64,000 nt of DNA from an uncultured Marinobacter sp. (GCF_947259545.1 NZ_CAMYMK010000008.1:310001-374000), one strand, 5' to 3'; shown: positions 34,272 to 43,482, numbered from the stretch's first letter. Numbers and translations are program-made. Notes: generated from the letters alone by a model not told the origin.

Positions 34272-35610
34272 CAAAAAAATATCGATGCAAGGACTGCTGT
34301 TTATCCCTGTAGTGGCCCTCCTTGCAGGCTGCGGTTCAGGCAGTGAGAGTGAAGCGACTGCGCAGTCAGATGGCGGCACCCATTCCGGTGACCCCGTGGT
34401 GAAAGTTGCGGGGGCGGCCGTCAAAGGCATTATTAAACAGGGGATGGTTACGGCTAATCGCCTGATTGCGGACAAAGACGGTAACTACTCTCTGGACCGG
34501 CTGGCCGCCAAGACCGTCAGAACCAATGAAGACGGTAGTTATGAACTTCAGTTGCGGGGCAAGGCCGACGGCTGGGCACTGGTTGAGTTAAGTACCGACC
34601 ATCATACCCGCATGGTCTGCGATGTCCTCCCCGGCTGTGATCAGGCTGACGGAAGCACCGTCGTATTTGGCCAGAGCCTGAGTCTCGACAGTGACTTCAG
34701 CCTGCGTGGCGCAGGCGATTTGATCTCCGAGACTGTCTATCTGACACCACTGACCCATCTGGCGGTGTCGCTCGCGGAGCGAAACGATCAGGGCTTGTCG
34801 CCTGACGCGCTGGCGGGTGCGTACACGACGGTTGAAAACTGGTTCGGCCTTACTGCCGGTGCCTTACACCTTGCACCGCCTGATCTGACCCGGTTGGATC
34901 AGCTCAGTGATGTATCCGCCGATGCCCTTCAGGTGGCCATTGCCAATGCGGCTTTTCTGGCACTGGTAAACGACAACCCCCAGTGGACCACCATCTCCCA
35001 GGTTCTGAATGACATGACGACCCAGGTAGCTGCCACCGGGCAGATTCAGATCCTGGGGGATGGTGACAGTCTTGCCTTGTCAGACCTGGTAGCGGCCTCT
35101 GCATTACAGGCGTCGGAGCTTCAAATTACAGTGGACTCGGCTACGATCAGTCAGCAACTGGCGGTGGTTGAGCATCGCAATGTGCAGCGGTTCGAGACTA
35201 TTGCTGATGTATACGACGAGTCCGATACCAGTCTCGCTGACTCTGGAGATACAACCTCCGGAACTGATGGCACCAGTGACAGTGGCGGTGAGACCAGCAC
35301 ATCAGGTGACACGACAGATTCCGGTAGCACAGGCACTGCCATCCCCGCAGATGCTGCGTTATTGAGCTGGACCGCGCCGCTGACCCGGGAAAATGGAGAC
35401 AGTCTCAGCATGGGTGAAATCGCGGGTTATGAAGTGGTCTATGGCACCTCTGTTGACACGATGGATCAGACCCTGGCCATTGGCGACGCCTCCGTTGACG
35501 AACTGTTGGTTGATCAACTGAGTGAAGGTACCTGGTACTTCGCCATGCGGACCCTCGATACCGACGGCAATCGAAGTGCGCTGTCTGAGGTGGCTTACAA
35601 ACAGATCTGA
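34258..35610 (+). CDS. Lipoprotein with C-terminal fibronectin type III domain
   Basis: About 450 residues. The N-terminus MSYRGKKISMQGLLFIPVVALLAGC is a lipoprotein signal (lipobox LAGC). A region of about 300 residues with no family I recognise follows, including a carboxypeptidase-regulatory-like start (VKGIIKQGMVTANRLIADKDGNY) and mostly acidic helices. Then comes a Ser/Thr/Asp/Gly linker and a single FN3-like domain (ALLSWTAPLTRENGDSL, IAGYEVVYGTS, LSEGTWYFAMRTLDTDGNRS). It is probably surface exposed. It lies 300 bases after tadD, so a role in adhesion or pilus function is only suggested. ATG 34285 is an alternative start. Confidence 0.72.
   Translation: MSYRGKKISMQGLLFIPVVALLAGCGSGSESEATAQSDGGTHSGDPVVKVAGAAVKGIIKQGMVTANRLIADKDGNYSLDRLAAKTVRTNEDGSYELQLRGKADGWALVELSTDHHTRMVCDVLPGCDQADGSTVVFGQSLSLDSDFSLRGAGDLISETVYLTPLTHLAVSLAERNDQGLSPDALAGAYTTVENWFGLTAGALHLAPPDLTRLDQLSDVSADALQVAIANAAFLALVNDNPQWTTISQVLNDMTTQVAATGQIQILGDGDSLALSDLVAASALQASELQITVDSATISQQLAVVEHRNVQRFETIADVYDESDTSLADSGDTTSGTDGTSDSGGETSTSGDTTDSGSTGTAIPADAALLSWTAPLTRENGDSLSMGEIAGYEVVYGTSVDTMDQTLAIGDASVDELLVDQLSEGTWYFAMRTLDTDGNRSALSEVAYKQI
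35370..35391 (+). repeat. 22-bp direct repeat, copy 1 (inside the FN3 domain)
   Basis: GACCGCGCCGCTGACCCGGG followed by AA is identical to 36279-36300. This copy encodes part of the TAPLTRE stretch of the FN3 domain. Confidence 0.75.
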
Positions 35611-35616
35611 TAGCAG

Positions 35617-35648
35617 CATCAGGCGCCCAGGGAAGGGCTGGCCTGATG
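35617..35648. terminator. Hairpin between converging genes
   Basis: CATCAGGC pairs with GCCTGATG, and inside it GCCC pairs with GGGC, with a two-base bulge. It lies between the FN3 lipoprotein stop (+) and the lipoprotein gene stop at 35662 (-). Confidence 0.6.
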
Positions 35649-35661
35649 GTGGTGCGTCGGA

Positions 35662-36189
35662 TTACAAAGCCCGGGCAGGGCTTCCAATGTAGAGATAAAC
35701 AGACCTGCGCCAGCGATCCTCGACATTGTGTACGGAAACGACAGGCGTTTTGGCATCCTGAGATCTGAAGCGGGTAGCCACCCCGGCAGCCTCGCCGTCC
35801 CTCTCGCGGGCCACTTCCGACGATACCCACGTCGGTCCCAGGCAACTTGCTACCTGTTCCACCGCCTGATTGTAGCGCGTGACAGCGACCTCAGGATCCG
35901 GAGCACCGACGGTGCATACGTAGGCAGAGTCAGCGTTGCCCCAGGCCCATACTTCACAGTGTCCCCTGATCAGTTCCTCCTTCGCCCGGTAAATCGTCAC
36001 CGCACTGAAATCCGACCCGCCTTTCCGGTACGAAGCGAACCCCGTTGGGTAATCCGCCACCATGTTTTTCAGGGAGGCACACGGATTTTTGGTGCCGCTC
36101 TTCAGGGTTTCCTGAAAGGCGCAGCCAGTTAGTGAGAATGCCAGGCAGACCAATGGAGCGGTCAGTCGAGTTATCATCGTTTTATCCAT
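35662..36189 (-). CDS. Hypothetical lipoprotein, 175 residues
   Basis: The signal MITRLTAPLVCLAFSLTGC carries a lipobox (LTGC). The mature part has cysteines in NPCASLKN, IRGHCEVWAWG, AYVCTVG and ASCLGPTW, suggesting disulfides in the periplasm, and a conserved-looking SDFSAVTIYRAKEELIRG. I do not recognise the family. The ATG at 36189 is preferred to a TTG three bases before it. The gene stands alone, converging on the FN3 lipoprotein gene. Confidence 0.65.
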   Translation of the reverse strand: MDKTMITRLTAPLVCLAFSLTGCAFQETLKSGTKNPCASLKNMVADYPTGFASYRKGGSDFSAVTIYRAKEELIRGHCEVWAWGNADSAYVCTVGAPDPEVAVTRYNQAVEQVASCLGPTWVSSEVARERDGEAAGVATRFRSQDAKTPVVSVHNVEDRWRRSVYLYIGSPARAL

Positions 36190-36278
36190 CAAACGTGGGT
36201 GATCGGAAGTCAGTTTCCTGTCATGTCGCTAAATTACCATGCGGATGGGTTGCGGACAAAAATGGTACCTGCTCGTTA

Positions 36279-36300
36279 GACCGCGCCGCTGACCCGGGAA
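36279..36300 (+). repeat. 22-bp direct repeat, copy 2 (intergenic)
   Basis: Identical to 35370-35391 and placed between the lipoprotein gene and the methyltransferase gene. The flanking bases do not match copy 1. It may be a remnant of a duplicated FN3-coding segment. Confidence 0.7.
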
Positions 36301-36414
36301 CAAATTGCCCAACCAACACGTCCTTGCTGCACCAACATGGAATGGCCTGGTGTTACTGGCATTTGTCGGAGGGCCGATTCCCGTGGAGAACGAGATATTA
36401 CAAGGGAGGATACC

Positions 36415-37302
36415 ATGAGCGAGGTTGCCACCAAACTGACTGAACCCACTGAATATGTGCAGTTCTGGAACGACACCCTGGCCGACAAATTCGACCGGTT
36501 CCGGCACATTCTGATGGAAGGCCTTAGCTATCACAGCCGGGTGCCTCTGGAACGCCTGACCGTGACTCCGGGCAGCCGGATTCTTGATGTGGGGTGTGGC
36601 TGGGGAGATACCGCCATCCAACTGGCCCGCAAGACCGGGCCCGATGGCCATGTGCTGGGTGTTGACTGCGTGGAGCAGTTTCTGGCCAAGGCCCGGGACG
36701 ATGGCCGTAGGGCGGGGCTGGACAACATCCGGTTCATTACCGAAGACGTCGAGCGTTACCCCTTTGATGGTAGTTTCGACCTGTGCTTTTCACGCTTCGG
36801 CATGATGTTCTTCGAAAACCCGGTACTGGCGATGAAAAATATCCGGCGTGCCCTGAGTCCGGGAGGTGAGCTGATCTTCATTGTCTGGCGCAGCAGCGAC
36901 TATAACCCCTGGCTGGGCATGGCGAAGGAGGTGGTCCTGCGTTATCTGCCGGAGCCCGGCGAGGGCGCCCGGTCCTGTGGCCCTGGGCCCTTCTCCATGG
37001 CCTGTACCGACGTGGTATCCAAGCAGCTGGAGATTGCCGGATTCCGTGATGTAAATTTCGAACAGCTCGATGGCCCGGTTACCGTGGGGAACTCGGTCCA
37101 GGATGCCATCAATTTCCAGTTGGCCATCGGGCCAGCCGGCGAAGTTTTTCGGGAAGCCGGAGAGCAGGCGGAGCGACAGCGCCCGGAAATAGAGGAAGCG
37201 TTGAGAGAGGCTCTTGCTCCCTTTCAGGATAATTCCGGGAGTATTGTCATGCCATCCAGCTCCTGGTGTATCAGAGCCCTTAATCCCGAAGTCGGCCACT
37301 GA
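36415..37302 (+). CDS. Class I SAM-dependent methyltransferase
   Basis: A 295-residue protein with the Rossmann methyltransferase motifs: motif I ILDVGCGWGDTAIQLA, the acidic end of strand 2 in HVLGVDC, motif II IRFITEDVERYPFDGSFD, and LSPGGELIFIVWR. It resembles UbiE/COQ5-like and small-molecule methyltransferases. C-terminal residues 190-280 probably form the acceptor site, and the substrate is unknown. The start at ATG 36415 follows AAGGGAGGA. Upstream DNA (36193-36414) is non-coding and holds one copy of a 22-bp repeat. Confidence 0.85.
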   Translation: MSEVATKLTEPTEYVQFWNDTLADKFDRFRHILMEGLSYHSRVPLERLTVTPGSRILDVGCGWGDTAIQLARKTGPDGHVLGVDCVEQFLAKARDDGRRAGLDNIRFITEDVERYPFDGSFDLCFSRFGMMFFENPVLAMKNIRRALSPGGELIFIVWRSSDYNPWLGMAKEVVLRYLPEPGEGARSCGPGPFSMACTDVVSKQLEIAGFRDVNFEQLDGPVTVGNSVQDAINFQLAIGPAGEVFREAGEQAERQRPEIEEALREALAPFQDNSGSIVMPSSSWCIRALNPEVGH

Positions 37303-37331
37303 ACACCAGCTACTGCCTGGCCCAGCGGGCC

Positions 37332-37369
37332 CCTGGCCTGCCCCTGTCGTTGATCGGGGCAAGGCCAGG
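37332..37369. terminator. Hairpin between converging genes
   Basis: CCTGGCCTGCCCC pairs with GGGGCAAGGCCAGG with one bulged base, between the methyltransferase (+) and GST (-) stops. Confidence 0.6.
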
Positions 37370-37377
37370 TAAGCCTG

Positions 37378-38013
37378 TCAGGCCATGGCGACGTTCATCT
37401 GCTCGGCCAGAGCATCGTCCAGTTTATTGGCACGTTGGGCTGCTGGCCGGCTTTCCGTACGCTGGATGTAGTCCTGGAAGACCTCGTTTGGCGGGATGTT
37501 CTTCTGCATCGTTTCCCACCAGAGGTAACTGCTAACCAGCACATCCGCTGCGGTGAACTGATCGCCGCAGATATACGGAGTTCGGCCTAATACTTGTTCC
37601 AGCGTATTGATGCTGTCTTCCACCCGGCCGCAGCCGACGGCCTGCGCGTTGCTGCTATCGATTCTCCAGCCGTAGGCCAGCGCACTGGTGGCCATTTCGA
37701 AGGGCCCCGCCATGAAGAACAACCAGCGGTAATACGCGCCTCGCTCAGGGGATTGCTGCGGTGGTGCCAGTTTGTTATCCGGAAACTGATCCGCCAGGTA
37801 AGCGCAGATGGCCGCCACCTCGGTCACGATCGTGTTGCCGTGCTTGATGGCCGGCACCTTGCCCATAGGGTTGATGGCCAGGTACTCCGGGGACTTCATG
37901 TCCGGTCCGAATTCCATCGTCTCTACCGAGTAGCGAATACCGACTTCTTCCAGCATCCAGCGTACAACGCGTCCGCGAGACATAGGATGAGTGTAAAAGG
38001 TGAGTTCTGACAT
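37378..38013 (-). CDS. Glutathione S-transferase family protein
   Basis: 211 residues. The N-terminal thioredoxin-like domain has FYTHPMSRGRVVRWMLEEVG with a Ser in the usual catalytic region, NPMGKVPAIKHGNTIVTEVAAI (cis-Pro and the E-S/T glutathione-binding pair), and the C-terminal helical domain has PYICGDQFTAADVLVSSYLWW. It conjugates glutathione or acts as a stress-related reductase; the substrate is unknown. The start is ATG 38013 after GGAG. It is divergent from the WYL regulator gene at 38164, which may control it. Confidence 0.88.
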   Translation of the reverse strand: MSELTFYTHPMSRGRVVRWMLEEVGIRYSVETMEFGPDMKSPEYLAINPMGKVPAIKHGNTIVTEVAAICAYLADQFPDNKLAPPQQSPERGAYYRWLFFMAGPFEMATSALAYGWRIDSSNAQAVGCGRVEDSINTLEQVLGRTPYICGDQFTAADVLVSSYLWWETMQKNIPPNEVFQDYIQRTESRPAAQRANKLDDALAEQMNVAMA

Positions 38014-38163
38014 GTCGATCTCCATTTCCTGTCAGTTTTTTAAGGGAGTGATGTACTGCGAGATCAGATTAGTTTGTAAATAGGTAAGAATCTGTCCTAA
38101 ATAAATCGGACAATAGAATTTTTATGAGAATCATCGCAAATCGACGCCAGGAGGAAGGCGATT

Positions 38164-39120
38164 ATGTCTGGTCCTACAACCCGCGTGCTTACCGTGCTTG
38201 AGTTATTACAGGCCCACGGCCAGATCGGTGGAGGGGAACTGGCGGAACGGTTGGGCGTGGACCGGCGGACGATCCGGCGTTACATCACGGTGCTTGAGGA
38301 CCTGGGCATCCCGGTGATGACGGAACAGGGGCGCTACGGTGGTTACCGATTGGTGGCGGGTTTCAAATTACCGCCAATGATGTTTACCGATGAAGAAACT
38401 CTGGCGGTTTCCCTGGGGTTGCTGGCGGCCCGGCAACTCGGGCTGGCGGATGCGGCGCCGGCGATTGCCAGCGTGCAGGCGAAACTGGAACGGGTGATGC
38501 CGGTCAACCTGAAAAGGCGGGTGCGCGGTGTCAGCGATACCACCCGGGTGATCCTTCCCCGGGGTGAACCCAGCCTGGACGACCGTGCCCTGCAAACACT
38601 GACTGTCGCCACCGAAGCGTCGCGGACCGTGGGGTTTACCTATCACTCCCCGGACCGTGGCAGCATGGACCGTAGTGTTGATCCCTACGGATTGGTGTTC
38701 CGCCAGGGACGCTGGTATCTCACCGGCTTCTGCCATCTCAGGGAGGCCATGCGGTCGTTCCGGCTGGATCGTATCAGCGGCGTCCACCTGATGGCAGATA
38801 CCTTCCGGCGACCGCCAGGCTTTGATGCGGCGGAGTTCCTGAACGAGAGCTTTTTGTCCTGGGGGCGAACTCATGAGGTATCACTCTTGCTTCACACCGA
38901 CCGTGAGTCCGCCGCAACTGTGTTTGATTTCCACTCATCCTGTGCGGATCAGCTTGAACAACGGGATGACGGATTACTTCTGACCACCCGCACCGACAGC
39001 TTCGAGTGGTTTGCCTGGTGGCTGGTACAGCTCCCTTTCCCGTTCACCGTCGTGAAGCCAGAGGGTCTGAAGAATGCCATACGGGAACACGCCACGCGGC
39101 TTATGGCCTGTTGTGAGTAA
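38164..39120 (+). CDS. WYL-domain transcriptional regulator (YafY family)
   Basis: 318 residues: an N-terminal winged HTH (ELLQAHGQIGGGELAERLGVDRRTIRRYI, quoted in part), a central WYL domain (TVGFTYHSPDRGSMDRSV, PYGLVFRQGRWYLTGFCH, FRLDRISGVHL) and a C-terminal WCX extension. WYL domains sense nucleic acid or small ligands. GGAGGAAGG precedes the ATG. It is divergent from the GST gene across 150 AT-rich bases, the most likely place for its operator. Confidence 0.88.
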   Translation: MSGPTTRVLTVLELLQAHGQIGGGELAERLGVDRRTIRRYITVLEDLGIPVMTEQGRYGGYRLVAGFKLPPMMFTDEETLAVSLGLLAARQLGLADAAPAIASVQAKLERVMPVNLKRRVRGVSDTTRVILPRGEPSLDDRALQTLTVATEASRTVGFTYHSPDRGSMDRSVDPYGLVFRQGRWYLTGFCHLREAMRSFRLDRISGVHLMADTFRRPPGFDAAEFLNESFLSWGRTHEVSLLLHTDRESAATVFDFHSSCADQLEQRDDGLLLTTRTDSFEWFAWWLVQLPFPFTVVKPEGLKNAIREHATRLMACCE

Positions 39121-39150
39121 GCGCAGCGCAACCGCTTCGAATGCCTGGTG

Positions 39151-40113
39151 TTAAGACACCGGTGACACGAATCCTCTGGGTTTGATCGCGAGTACGGAAC
39201 AGCTTAGCTGGGAAAGGATGAGCTCGGCGGTGTTGCCAATAATGATGCCGGAAATACCGGTACGGGCAACGGTTCCCATCACTACCAGGTCCGCTTTGAC
39301 TTTTTTGGCCATTTTCGGAATCTCGCGACCCGGAACCCCCTGGACAAGGTGGGAGCGGAGAGACAGGTAGTTATAGGACTCGGTTCCCAGTTTGTGCTTC
39401 AATTCTTCAAGCAATTCGTCCATTTTGCGAGCTCTCAGGCAATATTCCGACGCCAGCAGCTCCCTTTCGACCTTGTCAGGCTGGTCTGTCCACAGGCTTA
39501 TAAAGCCGGCCTCGGGCACGTCATAGGCGTTCACCACGTCGAGCGATGTGAAGTCTGCCAGAGCCAGTGAGCTTGCCAGCTCCATGATCACTGAGTTCAG
39601 CTCATCGTTTCCTGAGTCCTCATCAGCGTTGTCGAAATCCACGGCTGCCATGATATGTTCGTAATCCGCTTTCTCGTCTTTCTTCATCAGCCAGACCGGG
39701 CAGGGGCATTTGCGCAACAGGTGCATGTCGTCGCTGCCGAAGAAACGGTCAAGCCAGTCAATCGCATCCGCTTCCTTGACCACTAAATCGAAGTCATTGG
39801 CCTGCACAGCGCGAATGCTCTCGAGGTATCGTTTTCCAACCCGAATCCCGGTCTTGATGGTCAGGTTCTGGTCCAGCAACGAGTGCAGTCGATCCAGGGC
39901 GGCCTGCTCATGTGCAAGGATCCTGCTTTGCAGTTCCTGGCCGCTGATACCGGCCTGTTTCGAATATGACGATAAGGAAAGTTTTGGGAGCACATACAAC
40001 AGCGTCAAATCCGCCTGATTGTTCTTAGCCAGGGAAACGGCTCGAATCAACGACGCTGAGGGTTCACCGATGGGTTCATTCAGCACATACAGAATGTTTT
40101 TAAACCTGTTCAT
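39151..40113 (-). CDS. Tandem universal stress protein (UspE-like)
   Basis: About 320 residues with two USP domains. The first begins MNRFKNILYVLNEPIG, and the second (about residue 150 on, YEHIMAAVDFDNADEDSG) ends with the ATP-binding signature VVMGTVARTGISGIIIGNTAE. The tandem layout resembles UspE. The start overlaps the end of the antiporter gene by 14 bases at ATG 40113; ATG 40137 is an alternative with a slightly better ribosome site. Translational coupling suggests that the stress protein modulates or accompanies the antiporter. Confidence 0.85.
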   Translation of the reverse strand: MNRFKNILYVLNEPIGEPSASLIRAVSLAKNNQADLTLLYVLPKLSLSSYSKQAGISGQELQSRILAHEQAALDRLHSLLDQNLTIKTGIRVGKRYLESIRAVQANDFDLVVKEADAIDWLDRFFGSDDMHLLRKCPCPVWLMKKDEKADYEHIMAAVDFDNADEDSGNDELNSVIMELASSLALADFTSLDVVNAYDVPEAGFISLWTDQPDKVERELLASEYCLRARKMDELLEELKHKLGTESYNYLSLRSHLVQGVPGREIPKMAKKVKADLVVMGTVARTGISGIIIGNTAELILSQLSCSVLAIKPRGFVSPVS

Positions 40114-41821
40114 GGTTTGGTTCTCTGTTTGCGTCATGTGGACCTGACTGGACATCAAGACCTTCAAGCAGTAACTCGCAGGCTCGATCAGCCGCATCCT
40201 GGAAGGGTTCCAGGACAAGATCTACGCCTTGCAGTCTCAACTCTTCCGATTCGATCTTGCTTTGGGATACCGTCGCCAATTGGCCGGCGAACCCCGCTGC
40301 CCGGGTCAATTGAATGATTGTTTTCCGCATATCTTCGGAGGAGAGCCCGGTTTGGTGATGTGGAATGGCGGACACAACCCACTTGGCGTGCCTGAGTGGT
40401 AACTCGGCCACAAACTCTGCATCCGTGACATCTCCGTATTCGGTATCCAATCCCAAATGCCGCCAGTATTTGATGGCAACGGGATTAAAATCCAGTCCCA
40501 GAACCTTGATGCCTTGTGCTTTGAGGCGAGTGGCGATGGCTGTGCCCAGGCGGCCCAAGCCAAAAATGATCACCTGATAATGATCACCAACGTGCTGTTC
40601 GGCAGACTGTTCACGGGGAGTGCCTGGCCGTTCAAATATCCCCAGCAAAGGCTCAAACAGCCTGTAAAGTTGATGGGAATAGGTGATCATGTAAGTCGAT
40701 GCCGCGATGGTCACAATGCCGACCAGGGTGACCAGTCCGAGAACATCCTGTTGCATATGGCCCAGACTGATGCCCATGGTAACGAAAATGAGTGAAAACT
40801 CACTGATTTGGGCAACGGTCAGGCCGGCCAGGAAGCTGGTCCTTTTCCGGTACCCCATGGCTCCCATAATGACTATTACAATTAGTGGGTTACCGATAAG
40901 AACAAACAGCGAGAAGATGATGGCGCCAGAGATGTGAGAGCCCAGCAGCGACAAATCCAGTTGCGCCCCCAGTGCGATGAAGAAGAACAGCAGCAAGAAA
41001 TCGCGTAACGGTGCCAGTCTGGCCGCGATACTTTCACGATAGGGCGTGGAGGCGAGTGCCACACCCGCCAATAAGCCGCCCACTTCCTTGCCCAGACCCA
41101 CCAAATCGCCAATCGCCGCGAATAATGCCGTTTGAGCGAGGGCGTAAACAACCAACAATTCAGTTGCTTTCGCGAGTTTCTCGGTGAGCGGATCGGCGAT
41201 GTACCGGACAAAAAGGATGACAAATAACAGCAAGCCAATGCCGGAGATGGCTACTTGCCAGACCGACGAATTACTGGCTGGGGCGTGCCCGCTTCCTATG
41301 CCGATTGCCGCCAGCACAATCATTGCCATGACAACGACAAGATCCTGGACGATCAGGAACCCCAGGGCGATCTGACCGTGCAATGAGTCGATTTCTCTCT
41401 TATCCGAGAGCAGCTTGACGATGATAATGGTGGACGAAAAGGTGAGGGCGACCGCAACGTAAATGCTGGTTACATGGTTCAGGCCAATCGCCAGCCCGAT
41501 GAAGTAGCCAAAGATGGATGTGAAAGCCACCTGACCCAGTCCCGTGAGCAAGGAGACTCCGCCAATAGAACGGATCAGCTTCACATCCAGCTTAATACCC
41601 ACAAGGAACAGAAGGACGGCGATACCTAACTCGGAAAGAAGCTCAATCTGTTCCCGGGAATGAACAATATCCAGAACTGATGGCCCTGCGATCAGGCCAA
41701 CAGCGATAAAGCTCACGATGAGCGGCTGCCTCAGTAATATGCCGATGAACCCGATGATGGCCGCCAATACGAGAAGGGCTGCAACCTCTGTGAAAGAGGA
41801 TTGCACCACAAAATCAAGCAA
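40100..41821 (-). CDS. Monovalent cation:proton antiporter-2 (KefB/CPA2) with RCK domain
   Basis: 573 residues. About twelve membrane segments (1-385) form a Na+/H+ exchanger-type domain (FLVGIKLDVKLIRSIGG, GGLLAGVALASTPY), followed by a TrkA-N/RCK domain (VIIFGLGRLGTAIATRLK, VLGLDFNPVAIKYW) that binds NAD(H). It probably effluxes K+ or Na+ in exchange for protons. The start codon is TTG at 41821, 8 bases after AGGAG; the GTG pair 12-15 bases on is the alternative. Co-transcribed with the stress protein. Confidence 0.88.
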   Translation of the reverse strand: MLDFVVQSSFTEVAALLVLAAIIGFIGILLRQPLIVSFIAVGLIAGPSVLDIVHSREQIELLSELGIAVLLFLVGIKLDVKLIRSIGGVSLLTGLGQVAFTSIFGYFIGLAIGLNHVTSIYVAVALTFSSTIIIVKLLSDKREIDSLHGQIALGFLIVQDLVVVMAMIVLAAIGIGSGHAPASNSSVWQVAISGIGLLLFVILFVRYIADPLTEKLAKATELLVVYALAQTALFAAIGDLVGLGKEVGGLLAGVALASTPYRESIAARLAPLRDFLLLFFFIALGAQLDLSLLGSHISGAIIFSLFVLIGNPLIVIVIMGAMGYRKRTSFLAGLTVAQISEFSLIFVTMGISLGHMQQDVLGLVTLVGIVTIAASTYMITYSHQLYRLFEPLLGIFERPGTPREQSAEQHVGDHYQVIIFGLGRLGTAIATRLKAQGIKVLGLDFNPVAIKYWRHLGLDTEYGDVTDAEFVAELPLRHAKWVVSAIPHHQTGLSSEDMRKTIIQLTRAAGFAGQLATVSQSKIESEELRLQGVDLVLEPFQDAADRACELLLEGLDVQSGPHDANREPNHEQV

Positions 41822-41856
41822 CGTTTATTCTCCTTGACTTACGTTCTCCCTTGGCT

Positions 41857-43482
41857 CTAACCCACAAACATCCTCTTTGCCAGCGGCAATCCCTTGAGGC
41901 CGCTGACGGCCACGGTCGTGAGTAAGCCGCCAATCATTGCTCCGGCCACACCGCAGGTCATCACATCCTGGCCAGTGAGGTAAAGGCCGGGGATACGGGT
42001 TTTGGGTTTCAGCCAGTCCTGCTCGAAACGGTCCGGCGTGTGATTCAGGCCGTAGATTTCACCTTTACTGTAGCGGCAGAAATAGTCCGTGGAAAGCGGT
42101 GTGGACAGCTCATAATAATCCACCTTCCCTTCCAGGTGCGGGAACTTCTCGTACAGCTTCGTCAGCAGCCGCTGGGCGTAGGCTTCCTTCTTCGCTTCGT
42201 ACTCGTCGCCACGCTTGCCCCAGGTTTTATCGGCCCAGTTTTCGTACCAGTCGTAAGGCCCGGGAGCGACAATCTCGATGGTGGCGCGACCGGGGTAGCG
42301 CTCGGCAAAGCTCGGATCCTTGGCGGAAGGAAAGGAAATGTACGTGAGCGGAATGTCGGTCTCTTCCGGCGCAGCTATAAAATCACTGATCTGCTTTTCG
42401 TAATTCGCGCCCGGGTAGATCCAGTAGTTGGTTTTCGGCAGCTGCAGGTTCTCGGCGGTATCCTTCAGGCCGATGTACAGGCAGTTGCTGGCCATGGAGC
42501 GTTCCACGGTTTTCAGCTTTTGCTGGTAATAGTCCCGGTGGGGCGCGGACTCCGGCAACAGCTTGTCAAAAGTGTTGAACACGCCGGCGTTGCTGATCAC
42601 CAACGGGGCACGGACTTCTTCGCCGTCGGCCATGCGGACGCCGACCGCTTTGCCTTTTTCGATCAGGATTTCCTTCACATCGGCGTAGGTAAACACCTCG
42701 CCGCCGCCCTGCTGGATGACCGGGATGATGGTTTTGGCCATTTCCGAGGCACCGCCGATAGGGTAGTAGCCGCCGTAGAGATAATGGCGCGCAATCAGGG
42801 CGTGGATGATAAAGCTGGACTCCGCTGGTGGCAGACCGTTGTCCCCCCACTGGCCGGTGAGCACGGCAATCAGTTCCTGGTTGCCGGTCAGGCCTTCCAG
42901 AACCTCGCGAGTAGGCCGATTCAGGAATGAGGGTGCGGTGCGGTTGACCAGCTTGCGCAGGGGGCCCGCGGCCAGATCGGGTAGTACTTTTCCGATCACC
43001 AGCCCGGGCATGGCTTTAGCCACCTGCTTCAGGTACTCCAGGTAGGTATCGATAGCCTGTTCTTCACCTGGGAAGGCCTTCTTCAATTCTGCTTTGAAGT
43101 TGTCAGGACCGGCCACCAGATCCACATGGCGGTCGCCGATAAAGATGCGATCAAAATGGCTGTCCATGGGTGCCCACTTCAGCTGGCCATCGGTAATGTG
43201 GTCGAACAGGCGCTTGGTCAGGGTGTGGTCCGCGCCCACGTCACCGATGTAGTGAACGCCCACGTCCCACTCGTAGCCGTTTCGGTCGTAGCTATGGGTA
43301 AAACCGCCGGCCGTGTAATGCTGCTCGAACACCACCACCTTCTTGCCCAGTTTGCTCATGCAGGCGGCGGCGGTCAGCCCGCCGATACCGGAGCCGATGA
43401 CGATGGCGTCGTAAGGACCGTCCAGGCGATTGGCGCGGTAACGACGGCCGACACGAATGGTACTTGGTTTGGGGCTGCTCAT
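41857..43482 (-). CDS. FAD-dependent oxidoreductase, retinol saturase/phytoene desaturase-like
   Basis: 541 residues. The N-terminal dinucleotide-binding motif is AIVIGSGIGGLTAAACMSKLG with VVVFEQHYTAGGF, and the C-terminal FAD-closing motif is IPGLYLTGQDVMTCGVAGAMIGG. The body (EWDVGVHYIGDVG, YYPIGGASEMAKTIIPVI) matches the retinol 13,14-saturase branch that reduces or isomerises polyene or lipid double bonds. The bacterial substrate is unknown; fatty acid or carotenoid-like lipids are plausible. It starts in the stop of the TetR gene (ATGA), so it is probably regulated by it. Confidence 0.87.
   Translation of the reverse strand: MSSPKPSTIRVGRRYRANRLDGPYDAIVIGSGIGGLTAAACMSKLGKKVVVFEQHYTAGGFTHSYDRNGYEWDVGVHYIGDVGADHTLTKRLFDHITDGQLKWAPMDSHFDRIFIGDRHVDLVAGPDNFKAELKKAFPGEEQAIDTYLEYLKQVAKAMPGLVIGKVLPDLAAGPLRKLVNRTAPSFLNRPTREVLEGLTGNQELIAVLTGQWGDNGLPPAESSFIIHALIARHYLYGGYYPIGGASEMAKTIIPVIQQGGGEVFTYADVKEILIEKGKAVGVRMADGEEVRAPLVISNAGVFNTFDKLLPESAPHRDYYQQKLKTVERSMASNCLYIGLKDTAENLQLPKTNYWIYPGANYEKQISDFIAAPEETDIPLTYISFPSAKDPSFAERYPGRATIEIVAPGPYDWYENWADKTWGKRGDEYEAKKEAYAQRLLTKLYEKFPHLEGKVDYYELSTPLSTDYFCRYSKGEIYGLNHTPDRFEQDWLKPKTRIPGLYLTGQDVMTCGVAGAMIGGLLTTVAVSGLKGLPLAKRMFVG

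Noticed and set aside
43479-43482. Four-base gene overlap as a frameshift
   Set aside because: It is an ordinary ATGA stop-start overlap between the TetR and oxidoreductase genes, both of full length.
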